This document shows positions 9,065 through 17,652 of a stretch of 64,000 nucleotides of DNA, piece after piece (positions within the stretch are counted from its first letter, which is position 1; each line of letters opens with the position of its first letter). Location of the stretch: contig CAWGFG010000006.1 in the NCBI GenBank assembly GCA_963821815.1, forward strand, positions 1,798,001-1,862,000. The letters are read 5' to 3'. The position numbers and the translations under genes are program-made. The stretch is from JASGTU01 sp963821815. Its GTDB lineage: Bacteria > Chloroflexota > Anaerolineae > Caldilineales > Caldilineaceae. The notes beneath the pieces were generated by a model that did not search any database, was not told the DNA's origin, and was given only the letters and a program-made list of their open reading frames with translations.

Positions 9065-10282
9065 ATGTCGCAGTATCAACGTTTGCTGCAAACTGATGAA
9101 CCAAATACTAGCATCGACGCGGGCACGCTTATCTCCGAAGCGGGTAGAATTGTCAGCCCCGAACTGCAGATTGATGCGGTTGAAAGACCGCGCAACGAGA
9201 AAAGAGACGGCGTGGTCGTACTGCGCGGTCGGCTCATTGTCCACAACGATATGTTTTTCGACCGCTGGCTGCATGACTTTCGTCGCCTCGGCTATACGCC
9301 GCTGCTGCGTCGAGACGAAGAAGAGCACGATCGAGTTGCCGTGCATGTGTTGGCGGGGATACCAAGGCAGTCCAGCCAGCGCTTGTGGATCAATATCGCT
9401 CTCTTCATTGTCACGTTCATCAGCACCCTTTTCGTTGGCGCCTTGTATGGTGCAACGAATATCGAATCTCTCAGCGATCTCTACCATCCCGGCTTTTTAC
9501 TACAAGGCTTGCCTTTCGCGCTGACATTATTAGGCATTCTTGGTGCACACGAGTTCGGACACTACTTCGCTGCTCGATATCACAAGGTGTCCGTCACGCT
9601 GCCATACTTCATACCCATGCCGCTGGGATTCGGGACTCTGGGCGCGGTGATACAGATGAAAGAGCCAGTGCCAGATCGCCGTAAACTGTTCGACATCGGT
9701 GTCGCAGGTCCGCTGGCAGGATCGGCGCTGGCGGTGCCATTGCTGCTTGCCGGCCTTGCTACGAGCCCGGTCAGCGTCATCCATGCAACGCCCGGCGCCA
9801 TGCTAGAGGGCAATAGTATCCTCTACTATTTCGCCAAGTTCGCCGTCTTCGGCCAACCTCTTCCAAATCCGCAGACGGGTATTGATGTGATGATGAATCA
9901 GGTAACCTTTGCAGCCTGGATTGGCTTGCTGGTGACAGCCATCAATTTACTGCCAGTTGGCCAGCTCGATGGCGGACACGCTGTCTATGCGCTGTTCGGC
10001 AAGAACGCGAAGTACATCAACATTAGCATGCTGGTTATTATGGGCCTGCTGGCTATCGCGGGCATCGGACAGCTGCAGCGCCTGTTCCCTCCACTGGTTT
10101 CTGTTGGCTATCTCGGCTGGTTCGTCTGGCTAGGACTAATCGCGTTCTTGATCGGACCGTTCCATCCGCCGGCGCTGGATGATGTAAACGAGTTGGATCC
10201 CTATCGTCGCGTAGTGGGCTACTTCGTCATCTTCCTAATTATTGTACTCTTTGTCCCCGTGCCGTTTCGTCCGCTACTATAG
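9065..10282 (+). CDS. Site-2 protease family (M50) membrane metalloprotease
   Basis: This 405-residue multi-pass protein contains the intramembrane zinc motif H162-E163-F-G-H166 and the distant ligand D302 in LLPVGQLDGGH, both required for S2P activity. The N-terminal 100 residues are a soluble domain without PDZ character. About eight hydrophobic helices follow. It resembles the plant EGY1/cyanobacterial S2P branch more than RseP. Such proteases release membrane-bound transcription factors or cleave remnant signal peptides; no anti-sigma factor is nearby. GGAAACGGAA precedes ATG 9065 as a moderate ribosome site. It is divergent from the methyltransferase gene and followed by glyQS in the same direction. 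Confidence 0.87.
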   Translation: MSQYQRLLQTDEPNTSIDAGTLISEAGRIVSPELQIDAVERPRNEKRDGVVVLRGRLIVHNDMFFDRWLHDFRRLGYTPLLRRDEEEHDRVAVHVLAGIPRQSSQRLWINIALFIVTFISTLFVGALYGATNIESLSDLYHPGFLLQGLPFALTLLGILGAHEFGHYFAARYHKVSVTLPYFIPMPLGFGTLGAVIQMKEPVPDRRKLFDIGVAGPLAGSALAVPLLLAGLATSPVSVIHATPGAMLEGNSILYYFAKFAVFGQPLPNPQTGIDVMMNQVTFAAWIGLLVTAINLLPVGQLDGGHAVYALFGKNAKYINISMLVIMGLLAIAGIGQLQRLFPPLVSVGYLGWFVWLGLIAFLIGPFHPPALDDVNELDPYRRVVGYFVIFLIIVLFVPVPFRPLL

Positions 10283-10374
10283 ACCCAGTCACGCCGAGCA
10301 CTCCCAAGAGAGATATATTACTTGACGCAAATATGCACAAAGCTTCTCATGAACATCTGCAAGAGGTTGAACAC

Positions 10375-13300
10375 ATGAACGACGCATTCACAATGCAGGA
10401 CACCATCCTACGTCTCCACCAGTATTGGGCTGCACAGGGATGCCTGATTTGGCAGCCGTACAGCGAAAAGGTCGGTGCCGGCACTATGAATCCAGCAACT
10501 GTATTGCGCGTGCTGGGTCCGGAGCCGTGGAATGTAGCCTACGTGGAGCCCTCCTTCCGCGCCGACGACGGACGCTATGCCGAGAATCCTAACCGCATGC
10601 AGATGCATAACCAGTACCAGGTGATCCTGAAACCGGACCCGGGTAACCCGCAGGAGCTCTATTTGGCTAGCCTGGAGGCAGTCGGACTGGACCGCGGCAA
10701 GCACGATATTCGCTTCGTGGAGGACAATTGGGAGTCCCCTGCGCTGGGCGCCTGGGGCTTAGGCTGGGAAGTCTGGCTAGATGGTCAGGAAATTACACAG
10801 TTTACCTACTTCCAGCAGTCAGGCAGCCTCACACTGGACCCGGTTAGTGTGGAGATCACCTACGGTCTTGACCGCATTATTATGTATCTGCAGGGCAAGT
10901 CGGATGTTTGGTCCATCGACGTGGACGGCGTGCATTCATTTGCCGACGTTTACCGGGAGCCGGAAATTGAAAACTGTGTGTACAACTTTGAGTTGGCGCA
11001 CGTCGATCGTCTCAAGGCTATGTATGATATCTACGAAGCAGAAGCGGCCGCTTGCATCGAGCGCGGATTAGTCATCCCAGCCCACGACTACATCTTGCGC
11101 CAGAGCCAGACATTCAACCTGCTGGACACGCGTGGCGCGATTGGCGTAACGGAGCGGGCTAAGTTCTTCGCGGCCATGCGCAATCAGTCGCGTGCAGTCG
11201 CCGAGCTTTATGTCAAGCAGCGTGAGCAGCTCGAGTATCCATGGTTGGATGAGAATGAACCCCGGTCGGCGGCGCAGACGCCTTCCGACGTCACCGTATC
11301 TGCTGCTGCGATCACCCATGCCGAGGATCTTGTGCTGGAGCTGGGTTCGGAAGAGCTGCCTCCCGCCGATGTGGTTGACGGTATCACGCAGATGGGAGAA
11401 GCGCTGCCTAAGCTGCTGGACGAAGCACGGCTGTCCTACGACGATATCTACGTAACCGGCACAACACGCCGGCTAGTCGCGATTGTCTCCGGACTTGCCC
11501 CTGTTCAGGAAGATGTGACCAATGAGCGTCGCGGTCCATCCGTTGAGCGTGCGTACGACGACGATGGCAATCCGACCAAAGCTGCCCAGGGCTTTGCGCG
11601 CGGCCAGGGAGTCGACGTTGGCGCGCTGGAGAAACGAGACGGGTACGTCTACGCCGTTGTGAAGGAAGAGGGACAACCGACTCTGAGCGTGCTGCCGGAT
11701 CTCATTACGACGCTGCTAAACGGACTGCGCTGGCGCAAGACGATGCGTTGGAACGGCGAGGTCGGCTACCCGCGACCGTTGCGCTGGATCACAGCCCTGT
11801 ATGGTGACAGGGTCGTGCCGTTTACGTGGGCCCAGGCGACGAGCGGTCGCGTGAGCCGTGGACCTCGCTTTGCCGATGCCCTCGCCGACCTGCAACCTGG
11901 CGAATACACGCATTTCGAAATTGCAAACGCCTCTGCGTACCTGGATGCCGTCCGTGCGCAGGACATCGTCCTGGATCGCGACCAACGACGCTCGCTCATC
12001 TGGCAGCAGGTCACAGAGCTCGCAGCCTCGGTCGGTGGAATCGTACCCGAAGACGCGGCGCTGCTTGACGAAGTGACGGACCTGCTGGAAACACCCCAAG
12101 CGCTCCTGGGCAGCTTTGAAGAGAAGTACTTGGACCTTCCCATGCCTGTGCTAATCGGCGTCATGAAGAAGCATCAGCGCTACTTTAACGTCATGCGCAA
12201 CGGTCAGTTACTGCCCCATTTCGTCACTGTCGCAAACGCGAAAGCGCTTAAAGATCCAGATACAGTGATTGCCGGCAACGAGGGTGTGATTCGCGCTCGC
12301 TACGCTGACGCTGCCTACTTCTACCGGCAGGACAACAGTCGCAAGTTGGAATCATACACAGAGCGCCTAGGCACGCTCACCTTCCACGCAGAGCTGGGCT
12401 CCATGTTGGATAAGGTGCATCGGTTGGAGAAGCTCGCCCCGGAGATTGCCGCGATGCTTTCAGCCAGCGCTGAGCAGTTGCAAACCGTGCAACGCGCGGC
12501 GGCACTGTGTAAATCGGATCTGGTCACATCCATGGTCGTGGAGATGACTAGCCTGCAGGGCATCATGGGCGAGATCTACGCCAATAATAGCGGTGAAAGC
12601 GACGCAGTGGCAATGGCGATCCGCGAGCACTACCTGCCTCGCTTTGCCGGTGACGCAACGCCGGAGTCGCTGCCCGGACTGGCGCTCAGCCTGGCGGACA
12701 AGCTGGACAGCATCGTCGGGTTGTTCGCTGCGGGTGCAATGCCCACCGGCAGCGCCGACCCGTTCGGTCTACGCAGAGCAGCTCTCGGCGTTGTCAACAA
12801 TCTGATGGCTGCCGGCGTGGACTTCGATCTGGATGCAGCCATAATCGCTTCAGCGCAGCACCAACCGATTGCGGTCAACCAGCGCACGATGGACGACGTA
12901 CGCGATTTCCTAGCCCGTCGCCTGCAGGGTGTGCTGCTTGACGAGGGCTACGCACACGACATCGTGGAAGCCGTACTGGCGTCGCGCGGCAACAACCCAA
13001 CTGCGGCCAAACGAGCATGCATAGCACTCACCCAGGCGCTCGCAGCAGAGACGTGGGCGGAAGCGTTTACCGCTTACGCACGCTGCGCACGCATCACGAG
13101 GAGTTTGGAAGAACGCCTGGCGTTGAATCCAGACGCCTACGAGGAAGAGGTGGAAACGCAGCTGCATAATGCGTATATGGCGGCAGGTGCCACTGTGTCA
13201 GATGCGGATGAACCGGCTTTCGTCATTGGCGCCGTCCTCGCCGGACTGACTAATGCTATCAATGCGTACTTCGATACAGTATTGGTCAATGCGGAAGAGG

Positions 13301-13392
13301 AAGAGCTTCGGAATGCGCGCCTGGCGCTTGTGCAGCATATCGCGGCGCTGCCTGAGCCGGTAGCGGACTTGAGCAAACTGCAGGGTTTCTAG
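10375..13392 (+). CDS. glyQS: Glycyl-tRNA synthetase, alpha and beta subunits fused
   Basis: This single 1005-residue chain covers both subunits of the bacterial-type GlyRS. Residues 1 to about 300 are the alpha (catalytic) part, with QGCLIWQPYSE and VEPSFRADDGR. A Ser/Thr/Ala linker follows, and the beta part starts near residue 316 (LVLELGSEELPP) and includes the DALR-type C-terminal helices. In most bacteria glyQ and glyS are separate genes; fusions are known in Chlamydia and some other lineages. ATG 10375 has AGAGG at a good distance, whereas the more upstream ATG 10333 has none. There is no frame break at the junction. A strong hairpin terminator lies 47 bases after the stop. Confidence 0.93.
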   Translation: MNDAFTMQDTILRLHQYWAAQGCLIWQPYSEKVGAGTMNPATVLRVLGPEPWNVAYVEPSFRADDGRYAENPNRMQMHNQYQVILKPDPGNPQELYLASLEAVGLDRGKHDIRFVEDNWESPALGAWGLGWEVWLDGQEITQFTYFQQSGSLTLDPVSVEITYGLDRIIMYLQGKSDVWSIDVDGVHSFADVYREPEIENCVYNFELAHVDRLKAMYDIYEAEAAACIERGLVIPAHDYILRQSQTFNLLDTRGAIGVTERAKFFAAMRNQSRAVAELYVKQREQLEYPWLDENEPRSAAQTPSDVTVSAAAITHAEDLVLELGSEELPPADVVDGITQMGEALPKLLDEARLSYDDIYVTGTTRRLVAIVSGLAPVQEDVTNERRGPSVERAYDDDGNPTKAAQGFARGQGVDVGALEKRDGYVYAVVKEEGQPTLSVLPDLITTLLNGLRWRKTMRWNGEVGYPRPLRWITALYGDRVVPFTWAQATSGRVSRGPRFADALADLQPGEYTHFEIANASAYLDAVRAQDIVLDRDQRRSLIWQQVTELAASVGGIVPEDAALLDEVTDLLETPQALLGSFEEKYLDLPMPVLIGVMKKHQRYFNVMRNGQLLPHFVTVANAKALKDPDTVIAGNEGVIRARYADAAYFYRQDNSRKLESYTERLGTLTFHAELGSMLDKVHRLEKLAPEIAAMLSASAEQLQTVQRAAALCKSDLVTSMVVEMTSLQGIMGEIYANNSGESDAVAMAIREHYLPRFAGDATPESLPGLALSLADKLDSIVGLFAAGAMPTGSADPFGLRRAALGVVNNLMAAGVDFDLDAAIIASAQHQPIAVNQRTMDDVRDFLARRLQGVLLDEGYAHDIVEAVLASRGNNPTAAKRACIALTQALAAETWAEAFTAYARCARITRSLEERLALNPDAYEEEVETQLHNAYMAAGATVSDADEPAFVIGAVLAGLTNAINAYFDTVLVNAEEEELRNARLALVQHIAALPEPVADLSKLQGF

Positions 13393-13438
13393 TACCTCGG
13401 TTCTGAGTACGGCCAAAAACCATATTGATGAAACGAAC

Positions 13439-13477
13439 AACCGGTCGCTTAGCGGTTCTAGTGCCAAGCGACCGGTT
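13439..13477 (+). terminator. Hairpin terminator after glyQS
   Basis: AACCGGTCGCTT (13439-13450) pairs perfectly with AAGCGACCGGTT (13466-13477). The following tract, cagtttgttg, is only moderately T-rich. The rest of 13393-13754 holds no convincing gene: a 69-codon frame at 13577 has no ribosome site or recognisable content. Confidence 0.6.
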
Positions 13478-13689
13478 CAGTTTGTTGATTGGTAGCATAT
13501 TCATCTTATCTACGGCAACGATGTATCCGCCCAACCGCAATCGCCCATACAATACCGATCGCATTTCTGGTAGAGTATGCAACGTAAGCTGAAGAGTTTC
13601 ATAAACGGCTGTCTTGCGCTGGTGTCGATGACAGACTTTATGTATGCACTAGCGAGTCAAATCGGAAAGAGCCAAAACATCAAAGGACA

Positions 13690-13712
13690 GGGCGCCCACA
13701 ATGTGAGCGCCC
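13690..13712 (-). terminator. Hairpin terminator of the LysM/PA14 gene
   Basis: GGGCGC (13690-13695) pairs with GCGCCC (13707-13712), and the interior CACA/TGTG extends the stem. On the minus strand it is followed by a T-rich stretch (TTTGATGTTTTGG). It lies about 43 bases past the stop of the minus-strand gene. Confidence 0.55.
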
Positions 13713-13754
13713 CCCAAGAAGTACTTAAAATATGCGAACGGCAATTGCAATTAC

Positions 13755-14987
13755 CTACTTGCCGCAGTACTTCTTTTCCCAGGTGACGGATACCTGCGCT
13801 TCTCCCGCTTCCTGGAAATAATCTACTCGCACCCAGTGTACGCCGTTGGAAAGTGATACTGTCTTCTTGGTCTCGGTAGCCGGCTGGATGTTCCAGTCAT
13901 CGATGATGAGATTCTCGTCAATGAAGACGCGGACTCCATCGTCGGATAGCGAACGGAATTCGTATTCACCGCCCTCAAAGTAGATGGATCGTTCCCAGCG
14001 CACGCTGTAACGCTGATTCGGCATACCTTCAAATGGCGGATTTGTGCCCCAGTTGAAGCGTACTTCCGCATCCTTGCGTTCCTTCACCAGATCCTCGAAG
14101 TACTTATCCGAGAAGTAGCTGCCAAGCCAGTAGTCCATTTCCTGGTCCTGCCCGCATCCAGGATTGCTGGGCGGCGTCGGCTGGCACTGAGACGGCGGAT
14201 GGCTAGGCTGGCTTGGGTAGCTAGGCTGGCTTGGGTAGCTAGGCTGGCTTGGCTGTGTCGTGCAGGGCGGTGGTCCTGGTGGCTGTGAAGGATAGGATGG
14301 CTGTGACGGGTATGTTGGCTGCGACGGATGCGATGGCTGTGTCGGGTATGTTGGCTGCGTCGGATGCGATGGCTGTGTCGGATACGTTGGCTGCGTCGGA
14401 TATGTCGGATACGTTGGCTGTGTCGGATACGTTGGTTGCGTCGGGTAGGTTGGTTGCGTCGGGTAGGTTGGCTGAGTAGGCCAACCCGGGTTGTTAGATC
14501 CACCGGATGACGTGGGTATGCAGAGCACTTGTCCGACATAGACAAAGTTCGGATTTGAAATGTTGTTTGCTTGCATCAACGTATACTGGTCCACACCGAA
14601 CCGAAGTGCAATACTGGATAGAGTGTCACCTGGCTGCACTGTATATTGATATGCACAGTTGCCGCCGCCTGATCCGCCACCTGATGTGACTGGAATGATT
14701 AATACTTGACCAACATAGATGTGATTCGGGTTGGTTAAGCCGTTGGCGCGCATGATTGCGTCTACTGTGGTACCATAACGCAAGGCAATGGATGATAGCG
14801 TGTCGCCCGGCTGAACGGTATAAACCTGATTTCCGTATCCCTGCTGAACCGCCTGTGAATAAACCGGACCTCCATTGGAAGCCATGGCAGTGCCTGGAAC
14901 GATGACGCTGAGAGCAATTGCCAGCACTATGACAAAGGTCAGGACCGGGCGTCCCATAAACGGCACATTGTGACGAGTGGATTTCAT
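13755..14987 (-). CDS. Secreted LysM protein with Pro-rich repeats and PA14-like domain
   Basis: The 410-residue protein starts with a signal peptide (hydrophobic 14-33, cleavage likely after AMA near 36). It has two LysM domains at 55-99 and 114-158, each with YTVQPGDTLSSIA. A linker of about 100 residues follows, built of Y-P-[TS]-Q-P-[TS] hexapeptides. The C-terminal 120 residues resemble PA14, with SDDGVRVFIDE followed by WVRVDYFQ. LysM binds peptidoglycan-type glycans, and PA14 is a carbohydrate-binding or adhesive module in many families. A cell-wall-tethered sugar binder is the likely role, which is notable because most Chloroflexota have thin or atypical walls. AAAGGAG lies upstream of ATG 14987. 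It has its own terminator, so it is probably monocistronic. Confidence 0.85.
   Translation of the reverse strand: MKSTRHNVPFMGRPVLTFVIVLAIALSVIVPGTAMASNGGPVYSQAVQQGYGNQVYTVQPGDTLSSIALRYGTTVDAIMRANGLTNPNHIYVGQVLIIPVTSGGGSGGGNCAYQYTVQPGDTLSSIALRFGVDQYTLMQANNISNPNFVYVGQVLCIPTSSGGSNNPGWPTQPTYPTQPTYPTQPTYPTQPTYPTYPTQPTYPTQPSHPTQPTYPTQPSHPSQPTYPSQPSYPSQPPGPPPCTTQPSQPSYPSQPSYPSQPSHPPSQCQPTPPSNPGCGQDQEMDYWLGSYFSDKYFEDLVKERKDAEVRFNWGTNPPFEGMPNQRYSVRWERSIYFEGGEYEFRSLSDDGVRVFIDENLIIDDWNIQPATETKKTVSLSNGVHWVRVDYFQEAGEAQVSVTWEKKYCGK
14190..14480 (-). repeat. In-gene tandem repeat coding Y-P-T/S-Q-P-T/S
   Basis: Imperfect 18-base units (also readable as 12- and 9-base subunits) encode the Pro-rich linker between the LysM and PA14 parts. 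Units nearer the PA14 end use Ser, those nearer LysM use Thr. Such tracts change length easily by slippage. Confidence 0.85.
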
Positions 14988-15341
14988 CGTCTAGTACTCC
15001 TTTCAAATGCGTGTTAACACGTCGTGCGTAGGATCACCCATCCCGGCGCCACAGCGCACGGTGCGAATACAAATGTTCTTGCTATAGTTATACGACGATG
15101 TTACGTGTAAAAAGGTATGCTAGTGTTGAACAAATTGGCAGAAATCGCTAGGCAAACGCGATTCACCCTCGGCAGTGAGTGTGTAACTACGCTTGCGCGT
15201 TAAGCCGTCCACAGACCAAGACGTAAGCAGCGACCGATTGGTTCTGCGGAATTATAAACACGCTTCCGCCGGCGGCTGGTGCGCAGGCTGAAGTACCTAC
15301 GCATTCTCCATGCAATTGAATATGCTACATTACCTCAAGTG
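14988..15341. other. Intergenic, no gene seen
   Basis: This 354-base gap lies between two minus-strand genes. It should hold the promoter of the LysM gene; AT-rich TATAAC/TATAGC hexamers on the minus strand around 15080-15095 are weak candidates. No ORF, tRNA or strong hairpin was seen. Confidence 0.4.
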
Positions 15342-16749
15342 CTACAGGTCAAACTTCTGACCGCGAACAGGCGTACTGACGTGGCGGTATCCTTGTTTGC
15401 GCATGATGTCCGCCAGCGTTTCCATTGGCTCACGCTCACCGTGTACTAGAATCACCTCTTTCAGTCGCTTGCGGTCAAAACCAGCCGCCCAATTCAGAAG
15501 GCCTTGCTGATCGGCGTGCGCACTGTAGCCGTCGATGGTCTCGACATCTGCACGCACATCGTATTCTTCTCCGTAGATGCGCACATGCTTCTCGCCGTCT
15601 TTAAGCCGGCGCCCCAGCGTATTCTGCGCCATGAAACTGACCAGCAAGATGGTGTTTTCCCGGATTCTCCACGCCATGCCGCAGGTGGTGCAGGATGCGC
15701 CCATTCTCAGCCATGCCGCTGGCGCTGATCACAACAGCCGGACCAGGCATGTGGTTGAGTTGCTTGCTGCGACGCACACTACGCACGTACTCGACGTTGT
15801 CATAGTCAAATGGGCTCTTGCGCCGGTCTTCGGTAAGGAATTGCTTCACTTCATCGTTCCATTCCTCCGGGTGCATGCGGAAGACGTCCGTAGCATTCAC
15901 GGCTAGCGGGCTATCGACGAAGACGGGGATTTCAGGGATGTCGCCGTCGGCGTCCAATAGATTGAGCCCGTACACGATCTCCTGCGTACGACCGACAGCG
16001 AAGGCTGGGATGATGACCTTGCCGCGTTGCATAGAGGTGCGATTCACCACATCGCGCAATTTCGTCTTGGCATCGTTGTAATCGCCATGCAATCGATCAC
16101 CATAGGTACTCTCCATGATGAGTACGTCAGCCTGCTCAATTTCCTCCGGTGAATCCAGTATGGGACTCTCGACGCGACCGACGTCTCCGCTGAAAGCTAG
16201 CCGCAGCTTACGATCAGTACTGTGCTCGTGCAGGTCCAGGACCACAAACGCCGCGCCGAGGATGTGACCTGCATTGTAGAAGGTCAGTTCCACGCCGTCC
16301 GCAATGGGAATCGGGCGATGTAACCCGATGCCCACAAACTGACCAAGCGATTGTTGCGCGTCGTCTCGGGTATAGATAGGTTCGATGGGCGGTTCGCCTT
16401 GCCGGCTCTTTTTACGGTTCAGATACTTTGCATCCATCTCCTGGATATAGCCTGCGTCCATCAGCATATAGGTGCATAGGTTGCGCGTGGCGGCGGTGCA
16501 CCAGATACTGCCCCGAAATCCTCGTTTGACGAGATTGGGTAGATTGCCGGAGTGATCGATATGTGCATGGCTCAACACCACAGTATCGATGCTAGCCGGA
16601 TCGAACGGGAAATTGAGATTCCGCTGATACGTATCGGCGCGATGGCCTTGATACAGCCCGCATTCCAGCAGCACTCGCTTACCGTTGATCTCCAGCAAGT
16701 GCATTGAGCCTGTGACTTCCTGCGCTGCTCCATGGATGGTCAGTTCCAT
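15342..16749 (-). CDS. MBL-fold beta-CASP ribonuclease (apparent frameshift near 15659)
   Basis: Residues 1 to about 370 come from one frame and the last about 105 from the next, so the gene is split by a one-base shift. The metallo-beta-lactamase motif HAHIDHSG, the beta-CASP stretch ESTYGD, and SASGMAENGRILHH lie in the first part. The second frame supplies the family ending, including GYSAHADQ and ILVHGE. At the junction the minus strand reads CCGGGAAAAC where CCGGAAAAC would restore a continuous protein of about 468 residues (ENPENTILLVSF). This matches CPSF/YsiH-type RNA endonuclease-exonucleases in length. The extra G sits in the CCC at 15659-15661 on the plus strand. It is either a sequence error or a recent inactivating mutation; programmed shifting is not known in this family. 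Confidence 0.8.
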
Positions 16750-16967
16750 AGTGATTCCCTCCTGGCTGTGTCAGTATTCCCGTATTATCAAGTGGAAGCA
16801 GATAGGCTCCCAGGGCAATTCTTTGTTGGTATGATACGTGTACTATAGCATCATCTTAGCACATGACAGTAAGCCCAAACTGCGGTACACTATTCTGAAT
16901 ATGGACTCTCAATCCGGCGACGAATCACACTCGTCGTCTACCGGCATTTCGAACCGACCAAGCTGAC

Positions 16968-17612
16968 ATGATAGGCAATAAGATCCGTACCTCGGCAGCC
17001 TTCAGCGGCGTCACGCTTCTGATCGCCGGACTGTATACGACACTCTTCGCGTCAACGGGGATGCACGTGACCGCAGAAGTTGCGACACGAGTGACCTGGC
17101 TGAACGCAAATGGGCGCGTCTGGCCTGTCAGTATTTGGCTATGGATGCTGGCGCTCTTTGCGTGGATGGTCTTGCTAACTTCGCTGGCGTGGAGCTATCT
17201 GCCTGGATTCCGCGTGGCAAGCATGCTGCAGTCCGGCCTCATGGTCATCGCCGCCGTATTGATTATCGTTGGACTTGCCAGTTGGATGGCAGTTCTACCT
17301 CATGTGGCAGCGCTAGACGAAGTGAATGATTTGCTGTCGGTCGTAGATACTTTCGTCATGGGTATGCTCGGCGCAGGACTATTTATGGCCGGCGCGGTTA
17401 CGGCTTGGGTTTGCTATGACCTGGTGCAGGAGGAATCACTGAGTTATGTGTGGACAGGCCCAGGAATTGCAGCCGGTCTACTAGCCGTACCCACGCCTTT
17501 TGTGCTGCCGTACTACTGGCTGCTCGTAGCTGCGGCCATTCTGTGGATCGGATGGTGTGGATTCCTGTACCTGCGCAGCGACATGCCCAGCGCCTTTGCG
17601 GAGATGAAGTGA
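16968..17612 (+). CDS. Hypothetical six-helix membrane protein
   Basis: The 214-residue protein has about six hydrophobic helices spaced along its length, separated by short loops, and a short C-terminal tail. I recognise no family motif. A four- to six-helix plan of this size is seen in DUF4386-type and other uncharacterised membrane proteins. No clear ribosome site precedes ATG 16968. The adenine deaminase gene follows 40 bases later on the same strand, but no functional tie is evident. Confidence 0.6.
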   Translation: MIGNKIRTSAAFSGVTLLIAGLYTTLFASTGMHVTAEVATRVTWLNANGRVWPVSIWLWMLALFAWMVLLTSLAWSYLPGFRVASMLQSGLMVIAAVLIIVGLASWMAVLPHVAALDEVNDLLSVVDTFVMGMLGAGLFMAGAVTAWVCYDLVQEESLSYVWTGPGIAAGLLAVPTPFVLPYYWLLVAAAILWIGWCGFLYLRSDMPSAFAEMK

Positions 17613-17652
17613 ACCGCTCCCGCTGCTTTCCACCATTGAAGGAACTCGTCTG

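Noticed and set aside
8888..9487. 199-codon minus-strand frame
   Set aside because: Antisense to the M50 protease start; no motif, and the protease N-terminus is better supported.
13577..13786. 69-codon plus-strand frame between terminators
   Set aside because: No ribosome site, overlaps the LysM gene end and the hairpin at 13690.
14190..14480. Regular repeats resembling a CRISPR array
   Set aside because: Units are contiguous, without spacers, and encode the Pro-rich linker in frame.
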